From NCBI GenBank assembly GCA_963774895.1, contig CAVZGN010000001.1, positions 124,001-188,000 of the forward strand: a DNA stretch of 64,000 nt, given 5' to 3'. Numbering within the stretch: the first letter of the stretch is position 1; every line of letters starts with the position of its first letter. A program made the translations under genes and the position numbers. The notes beneath the pieces were generated by a model, which saw only the letters and a list, made by a program, of their open reading frames with translations, did no database searches and had not been told where the DNA came from. This document shows positions 19,505 through 26,411 of this stretch, piece after piece. Source of the stretch: REEB76 sp963774895. GTDB taxonomy: Bacteria; Pseudomonadota; Gammaproteobacteria; Natronospirales; REEB76.

Positions 19505-19571
19505 GTAGGTTTAAAACACCTAACGCGAGTAACTAAGGGTATCTAAAAACTCATAGTCTTGTGAAATTGGC
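19505..19571. repeat. 67-base imperfect repeat, copy 1
   Basis: This segment aligns without gaps to 20884-20950 over 67 bases at roughly two-thirds identity, with most differences being transitions toward A/T. Copy 2 is the 3' end of the amidohydrolase gene. Copy 1 lies between the HEPN-like gene and the DUF4386 gene and encodes a similar but degraded tail on the minus strand (ISQDYEF versus TSQDHEF). Confidence 0.5.
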
Positions 19572-19602
19572 CACAACCTTCTACCTGCGGAGCCGGTTTG
19601 AG

Positions 19603-20295
19603 TTACGCGCTGGCCCGTCTTTCCTTCGCGCCCATGATCAGCAGCCATAGCGTGACCGCGATCTCGCCCAGTTGGAACGGCAAGGACCAGGTGCTGATGG
19701 TACCCACGTACTGCGGCAGAAACATGTTGGCGAAGCTGATGATGATCCAGGTGGCGCCGTCCAGGATCAGCCACCATCCCAGGATGCGGGGGAACCAGCG
19801 GGATTTGAGAAACAGAATGGCCATGGGGAAGAGCCACACGCCCCACAGCACTTCGGCGGAGACCACCAGTTCGAAGTGCAGACGTGTGAAAAAATAAGCC
19901 AGCGCGTCCCGCTGGCCTTCTGTGAACACGTTCAGATAATCCGCGCCGCGCACCAGCAGGAGCGCGGCCGCGTCGTTCAACGTATTAACGAAATAGATGG
20001 CGCCGGGCAGGATGCCGCCGGTGATGACCAACAGCCACGCCTGGTATCGGTCCACGTCCTTGAACAGCCGATAGAAGGCCAGGGTCAGGAATACCAGCAC
20101 CACGCCGCCCCAGGTATCCACGAAGATGCCAAACTGGAACAGAGTCTGGTGAGCGGCGATGTTGGCGGCGCTCGCCGTCGCGTCCCCGGAGACGAAGAGC
20201 TTGTTGGGGATGTAGAGGAGGCGCCAGGGACCGATGAACACCAGCAGCAGATACCAGAGTCCGACGATGCGCGCGTTCTTGCTGAGCGGAGTCAT
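19603..20295 (-). CDS. DUF4386-family membrane protein
   Basis: 230 residues with about six to seven hydrophobic helices: GLWYLLLVFIGPW near the N-terminus, GGVVLVFLTLAFY, WLLVITGGILPGAIYFV, LVVSAEVLWGVWLFPMAIL, ILGWWLILDGATWIIIS and IAVTLWLLIMGAKE. This fits the DUF4386 family of bacterial integral membrane proteins, whose function is unknown. The start is ATG 20295 with AGGAGGA five bases away. It may form a unit with the next membrane protein gene, 132 bases upstream. Confidence 0.8.
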   Translation of the reverse strand: MTPLSKNARIVGLWYLLLVFIGPWRLLYIPNKLFVSGDATASAANIAAHQTLFQFGIFVDTWGGVVLVFLTLAFYRLFKDVDRYQAWLLVITGGILPGAIYFVNTLNDAAALLLVRGADYLNVFTEGQRDALAYFFTRLHFELVVSAEVLWGVWLFPMAILFLKSRWFPRILGWWLILDGATWIIISFANMFLPQYVGTISTWSLPFQLGEIAVTLWLLIMGAKERRASA

Positions 20296-20386
20296 GGACG
20301 TCCTCCTGGTTTAGCCGGCAGCGGCTAGGCGGGCCCTATATTCCCACGTCTGCACATCGATGCCCATGATGGGCAGCCACAGCAAA

Positions 20387-20420
20387 CGTAGGTTGGGTTG
20401 ACGCAGGAAGCCCAAGGGTA
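20387..20420. repeat. Short intergenic repeat of GTAGGTTGGGTT type
   Basis: AACGTAGGTTGGGTTGACG followed by AGCCCAAG is a partial inverted repeat of a kind scattered between bacterial genes. It sits between two minus-strand membrane protein genes and could act as a transcript 3' end. Only one copy was seen in this window. Confidence 0.35.
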
Positions 20421-20427
20421 GATAGAT

Positions 20428-20844
20428 TCAACTCGCCGTCTTCCGCCACCATCTGTCCCCCGGCTCCTTGATGTACTTCCGATAGACATAGGGCCAGGGA
20501 ATGGCGATGGGAAAGATCACACCCATGAGGCAAGCGATGATGGTCTGCTGGGTGTCCGCATCCACCAGTCCGGCGTTGTGGAGCGGTAGCGCAAAGGCCA
20601 GCAGCCAGGTGGCTTTCCAGATGAGTTCGAAGAACAGCAGCGGCAGCATCTTCAGCGGATAACGCAGGCCGATGATCGCGAGGATCGCCACGGTACCGAG
20701 AATGCTGGACACCACGCCATTCATGAGCGGCGTGGAGAGCTTGTGATGGATGATGCCGGGCCAGATAGTTAGGCCGAGTCCCACGAGCAGCAGCAGGTAG
20801 GTGGCCCGCAGCAGATACAGACGGAATGTGCTGACTTCGTTCAT
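20428..20844 (-). CDS. Uncharacterised four-helix membrane protein
   Basis: 138 residues. Four hydrophobic stretches: YLLLLVGLGLTIWPGII, SSILGTVAILAIIGL, MLPLLFFELIWKATWLLAFA and IIACLMGVIFPIAIPWPYVY, then a basic C-terminus (RKYIKEPGDRWWRK). The start is ATG 20844 with AGGAG nine bases upstream. I recognise no named family. It lies between the DUF4386 gene and the amidohydrolase on the same strand. Confidence 0.7.
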   Translation of the reverse strand: MNEVSTFRLYLLRATYLLLLVGLGLTIWPGIIHHKLSTPLMNGVVSSILGTVAILAIIGLRYPLKMLPLLFFELIWKATWLLAFALPLHNAGLVDADTQQTIIACLMGVIFPIAIPWPYVYRKYIKEPGDRWWRKTAS

Positions 20845-20883
20845 AGTGCCGCTCCTTAATTCCTGGTCTATTGATAGAGGTTT

Positions 20884-20950
20884 GTTGGTTCAAAACGCCC
20901 AACACGAACAACCCATGGCGCCCCAGAATTCATGATCCTGTGATGTTGGC
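20884..20950. repeat. 67-base imperfect repeat, copy 2
   Basis: This covers the stop codon and final codons of the amidohydrolase and matches 19505-19571 along its whole length. It contains GTTGGTTCAAAACGCCCAAC, an imperfect inverted repeat that could fold. Confidence 0.5.
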
Positions 20951-22716
20951 ATGTTGAGGTGTGCGTTGTTATGCCCGTGCACACCGCAAGTGCGATGCAT
21001 GGCCGCAACTTGCGGACGGCTCTGGTAGCCGCCATAAGTCCGTACCGGTGACCAGTCGGGCATTGCGGGCGGCAGCGGCGGCGCGAGGTTCTTGAATTCC
21101 CCGGCGCCATGCACGGGTTTGCCGCCCAGCAGGGTGAGCACCGAAGTGAGATCCTGGATCGCATCCTCGGGCACGGCAAAGAAGTCGTCGGAGAGTACGG
21201 CAAGATCAGCGAGCTGACCCACCTTGATCTGGCCTTTCTTGCCGGTTTCCGTGGAGAACCAGCTGTTGGCTTCGGTCCACAGCCGCAGCGCAGTTTCCCG
21301 CTCGAGCCGTTGCGCGGATGGATACAGCGTGAGTCCGCCCAGAGTCTTGCCGCTCACCAGCCAGTAAAGTGATACCCATGGATTGTAGGACGCCACGCGT
21401 GTGGCATCGGTGCCGGCGCCCACCGGCAGTCCCATCTCCAGCATGCGTTTGATGGGTGGGGTACGCTCGGCGACTCTGGCGCCGTAGCGTTCGACGAAAT
21501 ATTCTCCCTGATACGCCATGCGATGCTGGATGGCGATGCCGCCGCCGAGTTTGGCGATGCGTTCCAGGTTGCGGTCGTCCGCAGTCTCCGCATGATCGAT
21601 GAACCAGTGCAATCCCTGGAACGGGATATCGCCGTTGACCTTTTCGAACACGTCCAGCGCACGGGCGATGGTCTCGTTGTAGGTGGCGTGCAAGCGCCAC
21701 GGCCAGCGGTTCTGGGCCAACAAGCGTATGACCGGCTCAAGTTCATTCTCCATGGAGGCCGGCATGTCGGGACGCGGCATGCGGAAGTCCTCGAAATCCG
21801 CGGCGCTGTAAACCAGCATTTCCCCTGCGCCGTTGTTGCGATACAGATCGTCACCCTGGCCTGGCTTCACCTGTTTGCTCCAGGCGGTGAAGTCGTCCAA
21901 CTCATGTTGTGGCCGCTGGGTGAACAGGTTGTAGGCGATGCGGATGGTGAGCAGGCCTTCGCGATGCAACTGCTCGATGATCTGATAGTCCTCGGGATAA
22001 TTCTGGAATCCGCCGCCTGCATCGATGACGCCGGTGACGCCGAGCCGGTTGAGTTCGGCCATGAAATGACGCGAGGAATTCTTCTGGTATTCGGGCGGCA
22101 GCTTCGGACCCTTGGCGAGAGTCGCGTACAGGATGGCCGCGTTGGGCACAGCCAGCAGCAGTCCCGTAGGTTCGCCTTGGCGGTCATGTTCAATTTTGCC
22201 GCCGGGGAAATCCGGCGTGTCCTTGGTGTAGCCGATGACGCGCAGTGCCGCCCGGTTCAATAAGGCGCGGTCGTACAAATGCAGGATAAATAGCGGCGTG
22301 TCAGGTGCAACGGCGTTGAGTTCCTCGAGGGTGGGCAGACGCTTTTCCTGGAACTGCTGTGCACTGAAGCCGCCCACCACGCGCACCCATTGGGGCGCGG
22401 GCGTCCAGTCCACTTGTTCCTTGAGCATGCGCATGGCAGTTGCCACCGAACGCACACCATCCCAGCGCAATTCCATGTTGTAGTTGAGGCCGCCGCGGAT
22501 CACGTGCATGTGGCTGTCTATCAAACCCGGAATCACGCGGCGCCCGCCGAGGTCTATACGCTGGGTACTAGCACCGGCATGAGCCATCACATCTTTCTCA
22601 TCCCCGACAGCAATGAAACATCCATTGCGAATCGCCAATGCCTGCGCAGCGGGCTGCCGGTTGTCGATGGTGGTGACCTTGCCGTTTGTAAGGATCAGAT
22701 CGGCGGTAGTGTTCAT
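20890..22716 (-). CDS. YtcJ-like metal-dependent amidohydrolase (Amidohydro_3 family)
   Basis: 608 residues. It starts with the composite beta-domain LILTNGKVTTIDNRQPAAQA and the metal-binding VIPGLIDSHMHVIRGG. Further candidate ligands are LHATYNETIARALDVFE, GLHWFIDHAETADDRN and the late aspartate in GAGTDATRVASYNPW, and the C-terminal GKKGQIKVGQLADLAVLS closes the fold. Family members hydrolyse cyclic amides, imides or N-acyl amino acids; the substrate cannot be told. No signal peptide is seen. The last about 20 residues (QDHEFWGAMGCSCWAF) look added and fall in the 67-base repeat. Confidence 0.85.
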   Translation of the reverse strand: MNTTADLILTNGKVTTIDNRQPAAQALAIRNGCFIAVGDEKDVMAHAGASTQRIDLGGRRVIPGLIDSHMHVIRGGLNYNMELRWDGVRSVATAMRMLKEQVDWTPAPQWVRVVGGFSAQQFQEKRLPTLEELNAVAPDTPLFILHLYDRALLNRAALRVIGYTKDTPDFPGGKIEHDRQGEPTGLLLAVPNAAILYATLAKGPKLPPEYQKNSSRHFMAELNRLGVTGVIDAGGGFQNYPEDYQIIEQLHREGLLTIRIAYNLFTQRPQHELDDFTAWSKQVKPGQGDDLYRNNGAGEMLVYSAADFEDFRMPRPDMPASMENELEPVIRLLAQNRWPWRLHATYNETIARALDVFEKVNGDIPFQGLHWFIDHAETADDRNLERIAKLGGGIAIQHRMAYQGEYFVERYGARVAERTPPIKRMLEMGLPVGAGTDATRVASYNPWVSLYWLVSGKTLGGLTLYPSAQRLERETALRLWTEANSWFSTETGKKGQIKVGQLADLAVLSDDFFAVPEDAIQDLTSVLTLLGGKPVHGAGEFKNLAPPLPPAMPDWSPVRTYGGYQSRPQVAAMHRTCGVHGHNNAHLNMPTSQDHEFWGAMGCSCWAF

Positions 22717-22800
22717 GGCTTTTACATTGCCATTTGGCAGCAGACTTGGATTCTGCCCAAGTCTGCTGCCGCACTGTTCAAATCAGTTGCAGTTGAAGCA

Positions 22801-23364
22801 TCACTTCGGCCACAGCCAGGCGAAGATGGCGGCCATGACCAGGCCATAGATAAGCCCGTCGATCACGTCCTTGCCCACGGCTTTCCAGGGCTGGCCGTAC
22901 CAGATTCCCATAGGCAAGGATCCGAATGCATAGGCGATGAAGCCAACTGTGCCGATCACCCGGAATACCTGCATGTCCGCAGTGCCACCGGCGAGTGTGC
23001 TGCCAGCGACATACCCGGCGAACAAAGAGACCAGCAGGCAGAAAATAAACCACTGCGCCAGATTTTTTCCCATACCTGGAGCACCGGCAGCACGCAGGAT
23101 CATGAAGGCCACCGGGCCCTGCTTGAACTTTTCCTGGGTCTCGGGTTTTTTCATGTCCTCCATCTTGCAGAAAGGCATCATATACATGCCGGGCGCAGGA
23201 TTGCCTTTGCGGATGGCGGCACCCACTTCGTTTTCGTTGGAGAAGCCGTGGTAATCCGGAAAGTGCCAGAACCTGAACACCATGTGCAGGATGCTGCTGG
23301 CGATGAATACGCCGACAGCGGAAAGTAAAATCGGAAGCCAGAGAGAAGCGAGCGAGGTCATCAT
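22801..23364 (-). CDS. Uncharacterised membrane protein
   Basis: 187 residues. An N-terminal helix (LWLPILLSAVGVFIASSILH) precedes a polar region with HFPDYHGFSNENEV and a GPVAFMILR stretch. Three further hydrophobic segments follow: WFIFCLLVSLFAGYVAGSTL, VIGTVGFIAYAFGSLPMGIW and LIYGLVMAAIFAWLW. The start is the first of two ATGs (23364), with GGGAG six bases upstream. I recognise the type as a conserved hypothetical but assign no function. Confidence 0.72.
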   Translation of the reverse strand: MMTSLASLWLPILLSAVGVFIASSILHMVFRFWHFPDYHGFSNENEVGAAIRKGNPAPGMYMMPFCKMEDMKKPETQEKFKQGPVAFMILRAAGAPGMGKNLAQWFIFCLLVSLFAGYVAGSTLAGGTADMQVFRVIGTVGFIAYAFGSLPMGIWYGQPWKAVGKDVIDGLIYGLVMAAIFAWLWPK

Positions 23365-23463
23365 AAGGAACTCCCTGTAGTTAGGGTTGTGAAATAAAGT
23401 GATAGGATTCTACTCCGGATTTGGAAATCAAAAATACCAACAATAGCCTTGTGATATTGCCGT

Positions 23464-23955
23464 TTAAGATTGCTCATAAGCACGGGTCAGTGCCGCGATG
23501 TCGAACTTTTTCATCTGCAGCAGGGCCTTCATAACCCGTTCTGATTTCTTAGTGTCCTTGTCGGTCAACAACTTCGGCAGGATCGTTGGGACCACCTGCC
23601 AGGAAAGGCCGTACTTGTCCTTGAGCCAGCCGCATTGCTGGGATTTCGGGTCGCCGCCCGCCGAAAGCGCGTTCCAGTAATAATCCACTTGTTCCTGGGT
23701 GTCGCAGTGCACCTGGAAGGAAACGGATTCATTGAACTTGAACAGCGGGCCGCCATTCAGCGCGGTAAACCCCTGGCCGTCAAGCTCGAAATCCACGGCC
23801 ATGACACGACCCGCCGGTTGCTTGTGGATTTCGTGGCCTTCCTGGCCGTAACGTGAGATGGTCCCGATCTTCGAATTCTTGAAGATGGATACGTAATACT
23901 TGGCCGCTTCTTCGGCCTGGCCATCGAACCACAGGAACGGCGTGATCTTTTGCAT
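23464..23955 (-). CDS. VOC-fold protein, PhnB/3-dmu-9_3-mt type
   Basis: 163 residues beginning MQKITPFLWFDGQAEEAAKYYVSIF, with GGPLFKFNESVSFQVHCDTQEQVDYYW, QQCGWLKDKYGLSWQVVP and a C-terminal KKSERVMKALLQMKKFDIAAL. This is the glyoxalase-like family often annotated as 3-demethylubiquinone methyltransferase-like or PhnB-like; true enzymatic activity is unproven. It follows the DinB-like gene by two bases, so it is translationally coupled to it. Confidence 0.85.
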   Translation of the reverse strand: MQKITPFLWFDGQAEEAAKYYVSIFKNSKIGTISRYGQEGHEIHKQPAGRVMAVDFELDGQGFTALNGGPLFKFNESVSFQVHCDTQEQVDYYWNALSAGGDPKSQQCGWLKDKYGLSWQVVPTILPKLLTDKDTKKSERVMKALLQMKKFDIAALTRAYEQS

Positions 23956-23957
23956 AG

Positions 23958-24476
23958 TTAGAATTTGCCGAGTGACACCGAGGGCGCACTCTTACGGAGC
24001 AGATCAGGCTTGGGCATAGCAGCCCGCAACTTTTCCAGTTCCTTGATGTGTCCCTGGTCATGTTCGACCCAGAGCCCCAGGAGCCGATTCAGGGTGATCT
24101 TGCCTATCGGTTCGAGGAAACCGGAGCGCGCGAGTTGGGTCTTCGTCAACTTTTCAAGCATCCTCAGATTCGTGTAGCGCGCCTGGATAAAGTCATCCAG
24201 TGCTGGCCGCAGTTCCTGTTTGTTGTAGCGGCGTTCGCGTGCCAGCCGCCCGCCGTCGATATCGGACAGTCTGGGGTTTTTTTCCGCCAGCAGTCGCTGC
24301 ACGCGCACCCGGTAGCCTTCGATCTCGATGTCGCGCAAATGACAGATATTTTCCAGTACCGAAAAATATCCATCATCGGGCTGAAAGTGCAGCTCATCGT
24401 CTGTGAGACTGCTGAGATAGAGTTTCAGAATATCGGGTGTGTCTGATAGCGTACCTATGATCTGTTTGAGTTCCAT
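23958..24476 (-). CDS. DinB-like four-helix putative metalloprotein
   Basis: 172 residues from ATG 24476, chosen because AGAGG lies five bases upstream; an earlier in-frame ATG at 24491 lacks one. Predicted all-helical, with histidines placed as in DinB/YfiT metal sites: ENICHLRDIEIEGYRVRV in the first half and LWVEHDQGHIKEL near the end. Members of this superfamily are often thiol- or metal-dependent transferases, or have no known role. It forms a tight pair with the downstream VOC-fold gene. Confidence 0.78.
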   Translation of the reverse strand: MELKQIIGTLSDTPDILKLYLSSLTDDELHFQPDDGYFSVLENICHLRDIEIEGYRVRVQRLLAEKNPRLSDIDGGRLARERRYNKQELRPALDDFIQARYTNLRMLEKLTKTQLARSGFLEPIGKITLNRLLGLWVEHDQGHIKELEKLRAAMPKPDLLRKSAPSVSLGKF

Positions 24477-24521
24477 GGCTGCCTCTATCATCCGGTTGGA
24501 GCTGTCGATCGCGCGTTGACG

Positions 24522-25052
24522 TTATTGCATAGCTTCCTGCATGCGCCTCTTCATTTCCTTGGGTGATACGTCCTCGATGTGCGTGGCGAGGTACCAGCGG
24601 TGACCGAAGGGATCGATGATGCCGCCGGTGCGGTCGCCGTAGAACTGGTCGGCCAGCGGTCGCTCGACCGTAGCACCGGCCGCCACGGCGCGCTCGAAGA
24701 CCGCGTCCACGTCTTCTACGTACAACATGATACCGACCGGTGTGCGAGTGCCTGGCTGCGGTGCATGTGCGCCCACATCCGGGTTTTCATCTGCGAGCAT
24801 TACATGCGAATTGCCGATGACGATCTCCGCATGTGTAATGCGTGCACCGTGAGGCATGCGCACCGTTTCATTCGCGCCGAAAGCCTGCTTATAGAAATCC
24901 AGCGCCGCGGCAGCGCCATCGATGATCAGATAAGGCGTCACGCTGTGATAACCGGCGGGGATGTGCTTGACCTTGCGGGTCTTGCGCGCTTTAGTCTTGG
25001 CAGCTTTGCGCTTTTTGGAAGAAGATTTCCTGGTGGTTTTCTTGGGCGCCAT
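24522..25052 (-). CDS. VOC-fold (glyoxalase-like) protein with Lys/Arg-rich N-terminal tail
   Basis: 176 residues. Residues 1-30 are strongly basic (PKKTTRKSSSKKRKAAK, then TKARKTRKVKH), like a histone tail. Residues 33-150 form a VOC domain (YHSVTPYLIIDGAAAALDFY, HAEIVIGNSHVMLADE, GIMLYVEDVDAVFERAV, DRTGGIIDPFGHRWYLATH), and the C-terminus is DVSPKEMKRRMQEAM. The domain resembles PhnB-like putative glyoxalase/bleomycin-resistance proteins. The tail may bind nucleic acid, which is inference. The start is ATG 25052 with AGGAG at good spacing. Confidence 0.82.
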   Translation of the reverse strand: MAPKKTTRKSSSKKRKAAKTKARKTRKVKHIPAGYHSVTPYLIIDGAAAALDFYKQAFGANETVRMPHGARITHAEIVIGNSHVMLADENPDVGAHAPQPGTRTPVGIMLYVEDVDAVFERAVAAGATVERPLADQFYGDRTGGIIDPFGHRWYLATHIEDVSPKEMKRRMQEAMQ

Positions 25053-25133
25053 ATAGAGCTCCTGAGATCCGTGACTAATGATGACATTAGTGTAATACCA
25101 CGATATGTCAGTGGCATGAACTGGCTACGGAGC

Positions 25134-26372
25134 TTATGCATCAGGGTGCTTAGCCGCCGTCGCCGGCGCGCCGCCACGCATGAACCATTCCGGCTGGATA
25201 TCGAACTGCAGCAGCTTGCACTCCAGCGCACCGTTATAGAAGGAGTTGATCTTGCGGGCGCGGATGCCGAGTTGCTTGCCGAGTTCCGGATCGCCGACGA
25301 TGACACCTGCCTGCCAGCCGGGACATTGATCCTTGAGCCAGTTGCCGAGTGTCGTATACAGCGGACCCAGTGTCTCGACTGTTCCCAGCCGTTCGCCGTA
25401 AGGCGGATTGGTGACCACCAGTCCGGGCTGCAATCCCTTGGGTAATTGATTCTGTTCCAAAGACTTGTGTTCGAAACGCACCATGGGCAAGATGCCGGCG
25501 GCACGCGCGTTCCGTTGTGCGGTGAGTATCGCCCTGGCATCGTTGTCGAACCCCAGGATAACCAGTTTGCATGCACGGCCAGCGGCCTGGCGCGCACGCG
25601 CTTCCTCCACCAATTTCTTCCACAGCGCGTGGTCGTGCTTCAGCCAGCCGCTGAAGCCCCAGTAATCACGCAATATTCCCGGGGCCACGTCGCCGGCCAT
25701 GAGTGCGGCTTCGATCACCAGAGTGCCGGAACCGCTCATGGGGTCCACGAAGCTGCCGCCTGTTGCGGCGATTTTCGGCCAGCCGCATTTGAGCAGCAGG
25801 CCGGCCGCCAGGTTTTCTTTCAGGGGCGCCGCTACGCTGGCGCGGCGATAACCGCGCTGATGCAGGCTATCGCCGGAAAGGTCCAGGCTCACGCTCGCGA
25901 TGTTGCGATGCACATGACAGTTGATGCGCAGGTCCGGCTGCTCCCGGTCCACATCCGGACGCCGGCCGAATTTTTCGCGCAGCCGGTCCACGATGGCGTC
26001 CTTGACGCGCAGTGCGCCGTACTGGGTATGGGTGATGCCGGTGCTGCTACCGGTGAAATCCACCGCCAGACTGCCGTCGGGCGACAGATCGTTTTCCCAC
26101 GGCATGCGTTGGATGCCCGCATACAGGCTGGCGTCGTCAGCCGCTGTGAATTTCGAGATCGGATACAGCACTCGGTTGGCGGCGCGCAGCCACAGGCAGG
26201 CGCGATACGCCATGGCCGGCGGACCTTCGAATGAAGCGCCACCGCGCGCCTCTTTCACATTTCTGGCCCCCAGCACACGCAGTTCATCGGCCACCACCGG
26301 TTCCAGTCCCTTGGGAGCAGTGGCAAAAAACTGCAAAGCAGCGTGAGATTCCGAGTGGCGTGGAGCAGACAT
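25134..26372 (-). CDS. rlmL: THUMP-domain 23S rRNA methyltransferase, RlmL-type
   Basis: 412 residues. The N-terminus (LQFFATAPKGLEPVVADELR) and THUMP region precede a methyltransferase domain with FVDPMSGSGTLVIEAAL (SAM motif I), ILGFDNDARAILTAQRNA and the catalytic VVTNPPYGERLG. The architecture equals the N-terminal half of E. coli RlmKL, which makes m2G2445; the RlmK half (m7G2069) is absent. The start is ATG 26372. It is divergent from glnE with the promoters overlapping in the short gap. Confidence 0.9.
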   Translation of the reverse strand: MSAPRHSESHAALQFFATAPKGLEPVVADELRVLGARNVKEARGGASFEGPPAMAYRACLWLRAANRVLYPISKFTAADDASLYAGIQRMPWENDLSPDGSLAVDFTGSSTGITHTQYGALRVKDAIVDRLREKFGRRPDVDREQPDLRINCHVHRNIASVSLDLSGDSLHQRGYRRASVAAPLKENLAAGLLLKCGWPKIAATGGSFVDPMSGSGTLVIEAALMAGDVAPGILRDYWGFSGWLKHDHALWKKLVEEARARQAAGRACKLVILGFDNDARAILTAQRNARAAGILPMVRFEHKSLEQNQLPKGLQPGLVVTNPPYGERLGTVETLGPLYTTLGNWLKDQCPGWQAGVIVGDPELGKQLGIRARKINSFYNGALECKLLQFDIQPEWFMRGGAPATAAKHPDA

Positions 26373-26411
26373 GGGATTAGGTTACAGTTAAGTTTGCTGA
26401 GCTACCAACTG

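Noticed and set aside
17720..19600. Prophage or integrative element ends around the A+T-rich cassette
   Set aside because: No integrase, tRNA junction or clear direct repeats frame exactly this segment.
19505..20950. Integron attC sites suggested by CCCAAC / GTTGG elements
   Set aside because: The core and inverse-core consensus (RYYYAAC / GTTRRRY) is not met at both ends, and no integrase or cassette array is present.
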